Source of the DNA: Hymenobacter frigidus
Lineage (GTDB): Bacteria; Bacteroidota; Bacteroidia; Cytophagales; Hymenobacteraceae
Assembly (NCBI RefSeq): GCF_014640435.1
Contig: NZ_BMGY01000001.1
Location: 124,001-188,000, forward strand
Length of the DNA stretch: 64,000 nt
Reading direction: 5' to 3'
Shown piece by piece: positions 15,945 through 24,945 of the stretch (position 1 is the stretch's first letter; the number at the start of each line of letters is the position of its first letter). The translations under genes were made by a program, and so were the position numbers. Below the pieces are notes generated by a model that saw only the letters and a list, made by a program, of their open reading frames with translations, made no database searches and had not been told where the DNA came from.

Positions 15945-17309
15945 ATGAAGAAACCTTCGCTCGCACTGCTGTTGCTGCTAAGTGGCTACTCTGCCGTGGC
16001 CCAGGTGGCCGCGCCCGCCCGCAAGGCCTCAGCAGCCTGGACCGCGGTGGCTCCGGCCGGAGCCCCGGCCACCGTCGCGCCCGCCAGCGCCCAGCGCATC
16101 GACCAGCTGCTGCGCGAGTACACGGCCGCCAACCGCGTGCCCGGGGCCATTGCGCTAGTAATGCGCGACGGAAAGGTGGTCTACCGCAAGGCCTTCGGGG
16201 TGGACGAAGTGGCCGCTCAAACGCCCCTGCGGACTGATGCCATTGTGCGCATTGCCTCCCAAACCAAGGCCGTGACCAGCGTGGCCGTCATGATGCTCTA
16301 TGAAGAGGGCAAGTTTCAGCTCGACGACCCGATTTCGACGTATTTGCCGGCCTTCCGCAACCCCGGGGTGCTCGCAACTTTCAATGCGCAGGACTCGACC
16401 TACACCACCGTGCCGGCCCGCGGCGAAATCACCATCCGGCAGCTGCTTACCCACACCTCGGGCATCAGCTACCCGGTGATTGGTACCAAAGAAGCGCAGG
16501 CCATTTATGCGAAAGCGCGCATTCCGAGCGGCATTGGCACGCCCACGGGCAGCCTGGCCAAGGCGATGGATGCCCTTGGGCCGCTGCCGCTCACGCACCA
16601 GCCGGGCGAGCGGTTTACCTACGGGCTGAGCGTGGACGTGCTGGGCCGCTTGGTGGAGGTGCTGTCGGGCCAGTCGCTGGACCAGTTTCTGCGCGCCCGG
16701 CTGTTTGAGCCGCTGAACATGCGCGACACTTACTTTTACCTGCCCGCCGCCAAGCAGGCGCGGCTGGCAAAGCTTCACACCGAGGACGCGACTAAGCAAA
16801 CGGTGCCCATGGGGCGCATCGGCAACATGACACCGGACTATCCGAACGCGGCAGGCACGTACTTTTCCGGTGGCGCGGGCCTATCGTCAACCATCGACGA
16901 CTACGCCCGGTTCCTGCAAATGCTGCTGAACAACGGCACCGCCAACGGCCGCCAGCTGCTAAAGCCCGCCACCGTGGCCCTGATGACGCAGAACCAAATC
17001 GGAACCGTTAACCAGGGCGACCACAAATTCGGCCTGGGTTTCAGCCTCACCACGCCCGAAAGCGCGAAAGTGCCGGGTCCCTCGGCGGGCTCTTATGAGT
17101 GGGGCGGCATATTTGGCACTACGTATTGGGTCGACCCCAAGGAGAAGCTGGTGGCGCTGATATACACTCAGAAGTACCCCAGCAGCACCAGCCGCGACCT
17201 GGCTGGCAAGTTCAAAACCGCCGTTTATCAGTCGTTCGTCCCCAACCAAAAAGCCCCCGCCTCTTCCGCCGCCCCGGTGCCGGCCTCCGCGGCTGGCGGC
17301 ACCAGGTAA
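15945..17309 (+). CDS. Serine hydrolase, class C beta-lactamase/esterase family
   Basis: A 454-residue secreted protein starting at ATG 15945, which begins a clear signal peptide (~1-20, ending AVAQ). The family SxxK motif is S105-Q-T-K108 (RIASQTKAVTS). The usual YxN position reads YGL rather than YSN (FTYGLSVDVLG), and LLTHTSGISY is conserved. These enzymes act as esterases, D-aminopeptidases or peptidoglycan hydrolases; true beta-lactamase activity is not implied. The Asn-to-Leu change in the second motif argues against classical AmpC function. A Pro/Ala-rich tail ends the protein. The gene lies between the two CoA-transferase subunit genes, which is unusual. Confidence 0.88.
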   Translation: MKKPSLALLLLLSGYSAVAQVAAPARKASAAWTAVAPAGAPATVAPASAQRIDQLLREYTAANRVPGAIALVMRDGKVVYRKAFGVDEVAAQTPLRTDAIVRIASQTKAVTSVAVMMLYEEGKFQLDDPISTYLPAFRNPGVLATFNAQDSTYTTVPARGEITIRQLLTHTSGISYPVIGTKEAQAIYAKARIPSGIGTPTGSLAKAMDALGPLPLTHQPGERFTYGLSVDVLGRLVEVLSGQSLDQFLRARLFEPLNMRDTYFYLPAAKQARLAKLHTEDATKQTVPMGRIGNMTPDYPNAAGTYFSGGAGLSSTIDDYARFLQMLLNNGTANGRQLLKPATVALMTQNQIGTVNQGDHKFGLGFSLTTPESAKVPGPSAGSYEWGGIFGTTYWVDPKEKLVALIYTQKYPSSTSRDLAGKFKTAVYQSFVPNQKAPASSAAPVPASAAGGTR

Positions 17310-17385
17310 CGGTTCTAATCTCAAAATCCCACCCTCAAAATCTGCGAAATCCGGCTAATCCGTCGAACTCGTGGTCCCGAAAATT

Positions 17386-18045
17386 ATGCTCGACAAACAC
17401 GGCATCGCCAAACGCATCGCCCAGGAAGTGAAAGACGGCTCCTACGTCAACCTCGGCATCGGCATTCCTACGCTGGTGGCCAACTACATCCCGGCCGGCA
17501 TCAACGTGGAGCTGCAGTCGGAAAATGGCCTGCTCGGCATGGGTCCCTTCCCCACCGAAGACCAGGTCGACCCCGACCTCATCAACGCCGGCAAGCAGAC
17601 CGTGACCACCCTGCCTGGCTCCAGCCTCTTCAGCTCCGCCGATTCGTTCGGCATGATTCGCGGCGAGCACGTGGACCTCACCATTCTCGGCGCGATGGAA
17701 GTATCGGAGCGCGGCGACATTGCCAACTGGAAAATCCCGGGCAAGATGGTGAAAGGCATGGGCGGTGCCATGGATTTGGTGGCCTCGGCCAAGAATATCA
17801 TCGTGGCCATGCAGCATGTGGCCCGCGACGGTTCTTCAAAATTATTGTCGGACTGCACCCTACCCATCACCGGCCTGCGCTGCGTGAAGAAAATTGTGAC
17901 TGAGTTAGCGGTAGTCGAAATAACGCCCGACGGCTTTGTGCTGCGCGAGCGCGCCCCCGGCGTGACGGTGGAGCAGATTGTGGCCGCCACCGCCGGCAAG
18001 CTGGTAGTGCCAGCGGGCGAGGTCCCGGAGATGCAGGGCGTGTAG
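17386..18045 (+). CDS. 3-oxoacid CoA-transferase subunit B
   Basis: About 219 residues. The catalytic glutamate that forms the CoA thioester is E46 in [26 protein letters not shown] (~20-35) and [19 protein letters not shown] (~128-146) are typical of the beta subunit. The ATG at 17386 is preferred over the upstream in-frame GTG at 17371 because it gives the standard [12 protein letters not shown] start. It should pair with the subunit A product from 15151-15849 to make the active heteromer. Confidence 0.93.
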   Translation: MLDKHGIAKRIAQEVKDGSYVNLGIGIPTLVANYIPAGINVELQSENGLLGMGPFPTEDQVDPDLINAGKQTVTTLPGSSLFSSADSFGMIRGEHVDLTILGAMEVSERGDIANWKIPGKMVKGMGGAMDLVASAKNIIVAMQHVARDGSSKLLSDCTLPITGLRCVKKIVTELAVVEITPDGFVLRERAPGVTVEQIVAATAGKLVVPAGEVPEMQGV

Positions 18046-18183
18046 CGTAGGCTTCAGTTGGTGACTAGGGCGGCGGTAGCGAACTACTTGGCGCAGTTTC
18101 GGAATCACGACGCCGTACCCTAGCCCCGAAACGGCGCTTGCACACGGTTGCCCCCGCTCGTCACCAGCGGAGGCTTATGCTGC

Positions 18184-18191
18184 TATCTTCG
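18184..18191 (+). promoter_or_regulatory. Possible -7 element (TTCG variant)
   Basis: TATCTTCG lies 23 bases before the ATG at 18215 and matches TAnnTTTG with one change. The 168-base space after the CoA-transferase holds nothing else recognised. Confidence 0.35.
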
Positions 18192-18214
18192 TAGTCACCC
18201 GTTGCTACGATTTT

Positions 18215-19384
18215 ATGCGCCTACTTGTCCCTCTGCTGCTCGTCACTGCCCCAGTGCTGGCGCAGTCAGTTTCGCCCATCATCGACCGCACCGACATGCC
18301 GGCCGCTACAGCCGTCGCGCCCGTCGATACGCTGCGGCTGAGCACAGCCAGCCCGGTGCTGCCCGCTACCGCTCCGCCCCTTTCGCGCCGCGGGGCCAAC
18401 CAAACCTGGAACTACGCCGGCTTGCTGCCCGTGTCGCAGCGCGTGGAGCGGTTTGTGACGGTGGCCAGCGTGACGGCTACCTCCCCTTTCTACCTCTTCA
18501 CATTTGGACCGCTGGGCGGTGTGAACCGCGCCACGGTGGCATCGCCGCAGGCCTTACCGCTGGCGGGCGGGCTGCCCGTTCCCCTTCCCATTACCGATTC
18601 CTACCAGTTTTACAGCGTCTCGGCAGCGGCAGCGACCACGCAGGATTTTCGCTCGGTGGGCTTTGGGGCCTCGCTGGCGGGCACTGCGGTGCCGGTCACG
18701 TACACCAACCAGGCGCTACAGGACGTGATTTACCGCTTCCCCCTGAGCTTCGCCAGCCGGGCCGATTCCAGCAGCTCGTTTTTTGCCACGCCGGCGGCCA
18801 TTTCTACTGTGGGCTACTTCAGCCAAAAGCGCAAGCGCGTGAATAAGCCCGATGCCTGGGGCACGCTGGTCACACCCTTCGGCTCGTTCCAGACGGTGCG
18901 CGTCGTCACCAAGCTCATCGACCACGACAGTGTGGCTTTTGGCGGTGCGCCGGGCCAGGGCTTCGACCTGCCCCTGACCCGCGAATACAAGTGGCTGGCT
19001 AAAACCCAGCGTGTCCCGGTGCTCACCATCACCACCCGCCTGCTGGCCGGCCAGGAAACTATCACCAGCGTGGAATACCGCGACTTGTACCGCCGCATTG
19101 TGCGCCTGGGCACCCGCGACGCGGCCACCGAAGCCACGCTGGCTGCCTATCCTAACCCGTCGGCCGTTGGTGCGCCGCTCACGCTCACGGTGCCGGCCGG
19201 CAGTGGGCCGCTCACCGTTTCGGCCACTGATATAGTGGGGCGGCGGCTGTTCCAGCGCAGCTTTGGCGGCGGCGCACGTCTGCTCAGCCTGCCGGCCGAG
19301 GCGTTTGGCAACTTCCGGGGAGTGGCCTTATTGACCGTGCAAACGGCGCGGGGCACGGCCACGCGGCGGGTGGTGCGGGAGTAG
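18215..19384 (+). CDS. Secreted protein with type IX-style C-terminal sorting domain
   Basis: A 389-residue protein with a signal peptide (~1-18, ending APVLAQ). The main body (~20-300) is unrecognised and beta-rich. The last ~75 residues (AYPNPSAVGAPLTLTV...VSATDIVGRRLF...LLTVQTARGTATRRVVRE) fit the Por-secretion/T9SS type A sorting domain: a YPNP start, a D-x-x-G-R-x-L/V middle and a basic end. It is therefore predicted to be exported through the type IX system and attached to or released from the surface. No enzymatic motif was recognised. Confidence 0.75.
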   Translation: MRLLVPLLLVTAPVLAQSVSPIIDRTDMPAATAVAPVDTLRLSTASPVLPATAPPLSRRGANQTWNYAGLLPVSQRVERFVTVASVTATSPFYLFTFGPLGGVNRATVASPQALPLAGGLPVPLPITDSYQFYSVSAAAATTQDFRSVGFGASLAGTAVPVTYTNQALQDVIYRFPLSFASRADSSSSFFATPAAISTVGYFSQKRKRVNKPDAWGTLVTPFGSFQTVRVVTKLIDHDSVAFGGAPGQGFDLPLTREYKWLAKTQRVPVLTITTRLLAGQETITSVEYRDLYRRIVRLGTRDAATEATLAAYPNPSAVGAPLTLTVPAGSGPLTVSATDIVGRRLFQRSFGGGARLLSLPAEAFGNFRGVALLTVQTARGTATRRVVRE

Positions 19385-19504
19385 CTCCCGCCACCCTCGG
19401 AAATAATGTGCTCCGCCGACAGCAGGCTTGTGCAATGCTGCCCAGACCGGCATCATGGCGGTAATCGCGGCCGCTTTGGGCGCGTTTCACCAACTTCTCT
19501 ACAA

Positions 19505-20371
19505 ATGAAAAAATGCCTGCTGCTTCTGCTGCTGCCGTTTTCGGGGTGGGCCAGTCAGATTGTGGTGGGGCTGCGCTCCGATAATCTTATTAGCTGGAGC
19601 GTGTGGGAGCGGCAGGGCAACTCCCTGAAGCACTTCCTCTTGCTCTACAACCGGGGAGCTGCCGGACTGGATATCACCGTCAAGCTGCTCCGTTTTTCTT
19701 CCGATGGCAGCCGGTTCACCACAATTGCCACCAACAAAACGCTGCACCGGACTTACCTCGCGCCCCACCAGCTGGTTCGGCTGAAATACCCGACCAAAGC
19801 ATCAGCGCATGACTGCGCCGAGTATTTTGAAAATGGCAAGAGCGTGGGCGTGCTGCCCATTTCTGTTGGCCGGCCCCCCGCTGCCGTGCTCAAATCTTCC
19901 CGGCCTTTTTACTCAAACCAGGGAGCGAATTCCGGCGAAGGCTACTTTTGGATGGCCTTCGAATCCATTTACAGCCCACCCCGGCAGATTGAATTTACGG
20001 CCGCCCACGGGTTTTCTCTTCCCAGCGACGAGCTTAAAGAAGAGTACTATCTGGTGAAGTTTTATCCGGCATTCATGGCGCTCTACCCGCCGTCCGGCAC
20101 GCTGGATTCGCTGGCGGCACGGGCCGACACGACCGTTTTCAAGTTCAGCCAGGCCCGCCGGAGTGCCGTGCTGCCGGTGGGTACGGGCTGGGAGGTGCCT
20201 GGCGGTTTGGCGGTGCTGGGCGTGTACACCGAGCAAGTGTCGGACGGCTACTCCTACGACGAACAGAAACACCTGGTCCCCGATAAGTCGGTGGGCGGCG
20301 GGTCGGTTCAGTTCGTGCCGCTTTTCTCCCAGCCACCCACCCGGAGCCGGCACCGGCCGGCGCAAAGGTGA
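19505..20371 (+). CDS. Secreted protein of unknown function
   Basis: A 288-residue product whose ATG at 19505 begins a signal peptide (MKKCLLLLLLPFSGWAS, ~1-17). The frame is open for 99 bases upstream, but the signal peptide fixes the start. The mature region is a mixed sequence with aromatic and beta-prone stretches and no recognised motif. A short basic tail (RSRHRPAQR) ends the protein. A hairpin terminator follows 43 bases downstream. No homologue could be named. Confidence 0.6.
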   Translation: MKKCLLLLLLPFSGWASQIVVGLRSDNLISWSVWERQGNSLKHFLLLYNRGAAGLDITVKLLRFSSDGSRFTTIATNKTLHRTYLAPHQLVRLKYPTKASAHDCAEYFENGKSVGVLPISVGRPPAAVLKSSRPFYSNQGANSGEGYFWMAFESIYSPPRQIEFTAAHGFSLPSDELKEEYYLVKFYPAFMALYPPSGTLDSLAARADTTVFKFSQARRSAVLPVGTGWEVPGGLAVLGVYTEQVSDGYSYDEQKHLVPDKSVGGGSVQFVPLFSQPPTRSRHRPAQR

Positions 20372-20414
20372 TTTACAGCACGAATCGGCACCATTTTGGG
20401 CGTTTTGCCGTTTG

Positions 20415-20447
20415 AATACCCGTTGGCGAGCGTCGCCGACGGGTATT
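20415..20447 (+). terminator. Intrinsic terminator
   Basis: A 15-bp stem with one T-G mismatch (20415-20429 with 20433-20447, arm AATACCCGTTGGCGA) and a three-base loop is followed by TTT. It ends the transcript of the secreted protein gene before the GNAT-nitrilase gene. Confidence 0.75.
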
Positions 20448-20537
20448 TTTATGGGTAATTTTGTTGGGCTGGCGGCCGCGCCCGGCAACTGGGCCGCCTC
20501 CGGCCCTAATTTTCAACGGCTTCGCTTTCGATAATTT

Positions 20538-22256
20538 ATGGCAACTTCTTCCAACGGCAAATCGGCCGGTTCCAACGGCCACGCCACGCCAGGCGGCGCG
20601 CATCACAAGAAAATAGGCAAGCCGGCACTGGATGAGCTTCTCACGCCCACCGCTGTACCGGCCCACAAATTGGTGTTGCGCACCCTGCGTCGCTCCGACT
20701 TCAAGACCATTAAGAACATCATGGACCAGGTGTATTCCAATATGGAAGGCGCGTGGTCGGCTGATGAATTTAGCGCCCTGATTCGCAAGTTTCCGGAGGG
20801 CCAGATTGGCATTGAGGACAACGGCCGGCTGGTAGCCGCCGCCCTGGCCATCATCGTGGACTACGATAAATACGGCGATAAGCACACCTACGCCAAGATT
20901 ACCGGCAACGGCAAATTCGATACCCACGACTCGGACGGCGACACGCTCTACGGCGTGGACGTATTTGTGGACCCCGAATACCGCAGCCTGCGCCTGGGCC
21001 GCCGCCTCTACGATGCCCGCAAGGAGCTGTGCGAGAACCTGAACCTGCGCGCCATGGTGGCCGGCGGCCGCATTCCCGGCTACGCGCAGTATGCCAGCGA
21101 GATGACGCCCGCCAAGTACGTGGAGATGGTGCGCAACAAGGAATTGGTGGACCCCATCCTCACTTTCCAGCTCTCGAACGAGTTCTATGTTCGCAAAATC
21201 ATTCGCGGCTACCTGCCCTACGACTCGGAGTCGAAGGCCTACGCCACGCTGCTGGAATGGATTAACGTGTACTACGAGGAGGAAGAAAAACTCATCGGCA
21301 ACCAGAAATCCAATGTTCGCATCGGCATTGTGCAGTGGCAGATGCGCGCCACCCGCAGCCTGGAAGACCTGCTGCAGCAGATTGAGTTTTTCGTGGACAC
21401 GGTGAGCGGCTACAAGTCTGACTGCGTGATGTTTCCGGAGTTTTTCAACGCCCCGCTTATGGCCCTCACCAACGAGGACTCGCCGGCGGTGGCCATCCGG
21501 GCCATGGCGGCTTTCACCGAACCCATCAAGGTCAAAATGATGGAACTGGCCGTGAGCTACAACATCAACATTGTGGCCGGCTCGATGCCGGTGTACCGCG
21601 ATGAGAAGCTCTTTAACGTGGCCTTCCTCTGCCGACGCGACGGCACCGTGGACGAGCAGTATAAGCTGCACGTGACCCCCGACGAGGCCAGCTACTGGGG
21701 CATGCGCGGCGGCGACAAGCTGAAATGCTTCGACACGGATTTCGGCAAAATCGGCATTTTGGTGTGCTACGACGTGGAATTCCCGGAACTCTCGCGCATG
21801 CTAAGCGACGAGGGCATGAAAATTCTGTTCGTGCCCTTCTGGACTGACACCAAGAATTCCTACCAGCGCGTGCGCCTCTGCGCCCAGGCCCGTGCCATCG
21901 AGAACGAGTGCTACGTGGCCATTACCGGCTCGGTGGGCAACCTGCCCCGCGTCGAGAACATGGACATTCAGTACTCGCAATCGGCCGTGTTCAGCCCGTC
22001 GGACTTTGCTTTCCCGCACGATGCCATTGTGGCCGAAGCCACGCCCAACACGGAAATGACCCTGATTGCCGACCTCGACCTCGACTTGCTTAAAGACCTG
22101 AATACCAGCGGCGCGGTGCGCAACCTGCGCGACCGCCGCAAGGACTTGTACTCGGTGAGCTGGGTGAAGAAAACCGAGCGCGACGACGAGCTGCTGGAGC
22201 AAGGCGCGGAGCGGGTGCCCAAAACCAGCCGCCGCAGGGCCATCGCCGCAGGCTAG
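20538..22256 (+). CDS. GNAT acetyltransferase-nitrilase superfamily fusion protein
   Basis: A 572-residue two-domain enzyme. Residues ~48-240 are a GNAT N-acetyltransferase fold (VLRTLRRSDFKTIKNIM; GVDVFVDPEYRSLRLGRRLYDARKEL is the acetyl-CoA-binding stretch). Residues ~255-525 are a carbon-nitrogen hydrolase with the full catalytic triad E301 (FPEFF), K376 (YKLH) and C410 (VCYDVEFPE). The GNAT-nitrilase fusion is a known architecture in Bacteroidota and other phyla. The substrate is not settled; an amide hydrolysis coupled to acetylation or metabolite repair is plausible. It is flanked by terminators on both sides, so it is monocistronic. Confidence 0.9.
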   Translation: MATSSNGKSAGSNGHATPGGAHHKKIGKPALDELLTPTAVPAHKLVLRTLRRSDFKTIKNIMDQVYSNMEGAWSADEFSALIRKFPEGQIGIEDNGRLVAAALAIIVDYDKYGDKHTYAKITGNGKFDTHDSDGDTLYGVDVFVDPEYRSLRLGRRLYDARKELCENLNLRAMVAGGRIPGYAQYASEMTPAKYVEMVRNKELVDPILTFQLSNEFYVRKIIRGYLPYDSESKAYATLLEWINVYYEEEEKLIGNQKSNVRIGIVQWQMRATRSLEDLLQQIEFFVDTVSGYKSDCVMFPEFFNAPLMALTNEDSPAVAIRAMAAFTEPIKVKMMELAVSYNINIVAGSMPVYRDEKLFNVAFLCRRDGTVDEQYKLHVTPDEASYWGMRGGDKLKCFDTDFGKIGILVCYDVEFPELSRMLSDEGMKILFVPFWTDTKNSYQRVRLCAQARAIENECYVAITGSVGNLPRVENMDIQYSQSAVFSPSDFAFPHDAIVAEATPNTEMTLIADLDLDLLKDLNTSGAVRNLRDRRKDLYSVSWVKKTERDDELLEQGAERVPKTSRRRAIAAG

Positions 22257-22275
22257 AGCAGGCATAATACCAGTT

Positions 22276-22315
22276 GAAAAAGGAGGCTGCCGTTAGCACG
22301 GCAGCCTCCTTTTTC
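22276..22315. terminator. Strong bidirectional terminator
   Basis: A perfect 18-bp stem (22276-22293 with 22298-22315, arm GAAAAAGGAGGCTGCCGT) with a TAGC loop has A-run and T-run ends. It separates the plus-strand GNAT-nitrilase gene from the convergent minus-strand membrane protein gene. Confidence 0.9.
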
Positions 22316-22337
22316 GTGGGCGGCGGGACGCCTGGAG

Positions 22338-23237
22338 TTAGCTGACCGGGAGTTCCGGCGGCGTCTTTTGGCCGTTCTGCTTCTGGGCGATGTAGTCCTG
22401 CCGGCCGTTATTGAACAGGTTGTGGAAGTACACGACGGCAATAGCGAAAACCACCGAAAACAGGCTCATCATCGCGTTATAATACACCGGTGCCAGCAAC
22501 GAAAACCGGATGAAGACCGTGACCAATACAAAGGCCGAATACCGGAAAATATCCGGGTAGTGCAGCGTGTAGCGAAACGCGACGAGCAGCAGCAGCACAT
22601 CGGCAAAAATCAGGAGCTGGAAAAACCGGTCGACCGAATGCACCCACTGGCCAATGAGCAAGACCTCGTACCCATCGTAAACGGCCGTGACCACCAGGGC
22701 TACCAGCACGAGCAGCGCCACAAACTGCTTGAGCCGCACGAAGGCCTCGCGGTCGGCTTCGGGGGTGACGGCCCGGTGCCGCTGCACGCCGTAGTACACC
22801 GAAAGCAACAGGAACACGAGCAGCGCCCCCACGCCATCAGAAACCATTTTCAGCACCGATTCCAGCTGACCTTGCATGGGCAGCTGAAAGTTGTAGTGGG
22901 AAAACTCTTTAAACGAAGACCGCAGCAGCACTAGGCTCAGAATTTCAATCTGCTTGCCGATGGCATTCGCGATGGACGCGGGAATGACGAACACCAGACT
23001 CGTCATCTCGAAAAACAGGAGCAGCGTGAACGTCACTTCCACCGCGCTCAGCAGCTTTATGTGCCCCAACAGGCCCGGCAAAGCCACCAGGCCCGAGGCG
23101 TTGACCAAGGCCAGGACCACCGTGCTGCCGAAGGTGGCCACCAGCGCCACGCTCAGGAAATAGGCCGTTCGCTTACTCTCCCAGAAATCGTATAAACGCG
23201 GGTAGATAAACTGCACGGCAGCGACCAGGAACTTCAT
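22338..23237 (-). CDS. Polytopic membrane protein of unknown function
   Basis: About 299 residues from ATG 23237 (MKFLVAAVQFIYPRLYDFWES). An in-frame codon ten residues upstream is less likely. Six or so hydrophobic segments are visible (~23-45, ~52-78, ~135-152, ~170-192, ~203-222, ~228-265), with a conserved-looking amphipathic region between the second and third (IANAIGKQIEILSLVLLRSSFKEFSHYN). The general layout could suit a channel or sensor, but no family was recognised. It faces a shared terminator at its 3' end. Confidence 0.65.
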   Translation of the reverse strand: MKFLVAAVQFIYPRLYDFWESKRTAYFLSVALVATFGSTVVLALVNASGLVALPGLLGHIKLLSAVEVTFTLLLFFEMTSLVFVIPASIANAIGKQIEILSLVLLRSSFKEFSHYNFQLPMQGQLESVLKMVSDGVGALLVFLLLSVYYGVQRHRAVTPEADREAFVRLKQFVALLVLVALVVTAVYDGYEVLLIGQWVHSVDRFFQLLIFADVLLLLVAFRYTLHYPDIFRYSAFVLVTVFIRFSLLAPVYYNAMMSLFSVVFAIAVVYFHNLFNNGRQDYIAQKQNGQKTPPELPVS

Positions 23238-23426
23238 AAGAGAGAGCGAAAAAGCGGGTTGCTGCAATCAAGGCATTTACCTATATTCAGTACTTGCAGA
23301 CCCTTTAGTTGGTGGAATTGTTCAGCGCCTAACACCTGCTGTACTTCCTTCTTATTGTCGACTGTCAACACGCCTCGTTCCGCGAGCCGGGCAGCTATCG
23401 GCTGACGCCGTTGTAAACCCTGGGTT

Positions 23427-24002
23427 TCAGACCGCCACGATAGGCGGCAAAACGCGCAGTTTCTCGTCGATGGCCAATTCCAGCAGCTTGTAGTACACGG
23501 CCGTGGCGTGCAGCTGCCGGTCGCTGTTGAGAAAGTATTCGGGTATCAACCCCACAAACTGGTATCCCATTTCCTGGTACAGCTGCTCCGCGATGTCGCC
23601 GTGGCGGGTGTCGAGCACCAACGTGGTGCGGGCCAGCTGCCGAGCCTGGTCCTCCAGCGCCAGTAGCAGCTGCCGGGCCACGCCCTGACGGCGCGCCCGG
23701 CGGTGCACCAGCAGCTTCGATACTTCGGCCCGGTGCAGGGAATTGGGCCGGGTGGCCAGGTCAAGCTGCACGGTGCCGAGCAGCCCGGCCTGGCCGGAGT
23801 GGCGGGCCACGAGCAGCACGCGGGAGCCGGCTGCCACGGCCGCAACGACGCTTTGCCAGTAGTGCAAGGCCTCGGCGGCGGGCAGCGGCGGCAGAAAACC
23901 CACCGATGCGCCCGAGTCAACGGCATCGTGGAGCAGCGCGTGGAGCTGCGGCAGCAGGGCCTGGGCTTCGGCCGGGCTGAGGGAGGTAATGAGGAGTGCC
24001 AT
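23427..24002 (-). CDS. GNAT family N-acetyltransferase
   Basis: A 191-residue single-domain GNAT enzyme. The acetyl-CoA pyrophosphate-binding loop is in VSKLLVHRRARRQGVARQLL (~92-111, R-x-x-G-x-A pattern), preceded by the beta-strand LLGTVQLDLATRP. LVLDTRHGDIAEQLYQEMGYQFVG (~129-152) is the usual C-terminal half. The acceptor substrate is unknown. The 189 bases between it and the neighbouring membrane protein gene hold nothing recognised. Confidence 0.85.
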   Translation of the reverse strand: MALLITSLSPAEAQALLPQLHALLHDAVDSGASVGFLPPLPAAEALHYWQSVVAAVAAGSRVLLVARHSGQAGLLGTVQLDLATRPNSLHRAEVSKLLVHRRARRQGVARQLLLALEDQARQLARTTLVLDTRHGDIAEQLYQEMGYQFVGLIPEYFLNSDRQLHATAVYYKLLELAIDEKLRVLPPIVAV

Positions 24003-24127
24003 AGAACACGCAAGAAAACTATTTCACCCCAACCCGGCTTGGCGGATGGGCTTGCCGGTGCTTCCGGCTGCGCTTTTTTGCGTAAACTTCGGCCCCTGTT
24101 CTTCTCGCTATTTTCCAATTAACACCT

Positions 24128-24841
24128 ATGCGCGCTTTCATCACCGGAGCCAACCGGGGCCTGGGCCTCGAACTTACCCGCCAATACCTGGAGCGGGGCG
24201 ACCAGGTATTCGCCGCCAGCCGGCACCCCGCCGAGGCCACCGAGCTGCAACAGCTGCACCAGCAGTACGCCGACCGCCTCGTGCTCCTGCCCCTCGACGT
24301 GACCAATGACGCTTCCATTGCCGCCGCCGTGCAGGCCGTGAGCGCCGTCACCGATGCCCTCGACGTGCTCATCAACAACGCCGGCGTGTACCCGCACGCG
24401 GGTTCCAGCGATGCTCACCAGCGCCTCGGCCAGCTCACCCACAACGATGCCATTGAGGCCATGCAGGTGAATGCCGTTGGCCCGCTGCTGGTGTCGCAGG
24501 CGCTGCTGCCGCTGCTGCGCGCCGGGCACAAGGGCCGGATATTGAGCATTTCCTCGGGCCAGGGCTCGCTGACGTGGAAAGCCACCGGCGACCCCTACCA
24601 CTACAGCGCCAGCAAGGCCGCGCTGAACATGTACATGCGCAGCCTGGCCGCCGAAATCGGCAATCAAGGCCTGATTTCGGTGCTGGTTGACCCCGGCTGG
24701 ATGCGCACCGGCATGGGCGGCGACGCTGCCACCCAGGACCCCGCCGACTCGGCCAGGGGCATCATCCGGCTGGCCGAGCAGCTGCACGCCGAAGAAAACG
24801 GCAGCTTCGTGACCTGGCAGGGCCAACCCGTGCCGTGGTAA
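24128..24841 (+). CDS. Short-chain dehydrogenase/reductase
   Basis: A 237-residue classical SDR. The cofactor loop is GANRGLGLE (~7-15), NNAG (~83-86) follows, and the catalytic Tyr/Lys are Y159 and K163 in YSASK with the upstream serine in ISSGQGS. The C-terminal DPGWMRTGMGG (~182-192) is typical. An arginine/serine pattern after the second strand (ASRHP) suggests NADPH preference. The substrate is unknown. It is divergent from the GNAT gene at 23427-24002 and followed by a strong terminator. Confidence 0.9.
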   Translation: MRAFITGANRGLGLELTRQYLERGDQVFAASRHPAEATELQQLHQQYADRLVLLPLDVTNDASIAAAVQAVSAVTDALDVLINNAGVYPHAGSSDAHQRLGQLTHNDAIEAMQVNAVGPLLVSQALLPLLRAGHKGRILSISSGQGSLTWKATGDPYHYSASKAALNMYMRSLAAEIGNQGLISVLVDPGWMRTGMGGDAATQDPADSARGIIRLAEQLHAEENGSFVTWQGQPVPW

Positions 24842-24903
24842 TCAGGAGCTTGTTTGCCCATTCCTGCGGCGGCTAAGGCCGCCGCAAACCTAGTCTGCAT
24901 AAT

Positions 24904-24945
24904 GGGCCCGTCCAACTGAGCAATCAGCGGACGGGCCCTTTTTTT
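24904..24945 (+). terminator. Intrinsic terminator after the SDR gene
   Basis: A 10-bp GC-rich stem (24904-24913 with 24929-24938, GGGCCCGTCC / GGACGGGCCC) is followed by a run of seven T. Confidence 0.88.

Noticed and set aside
15945..17309. Antibiotic-resistance beta-lactamase
   Set aside because: The second motif reads YGL instead of YSN and the protein resembles esterase/peptidase members, so resistance cannot be claimed.
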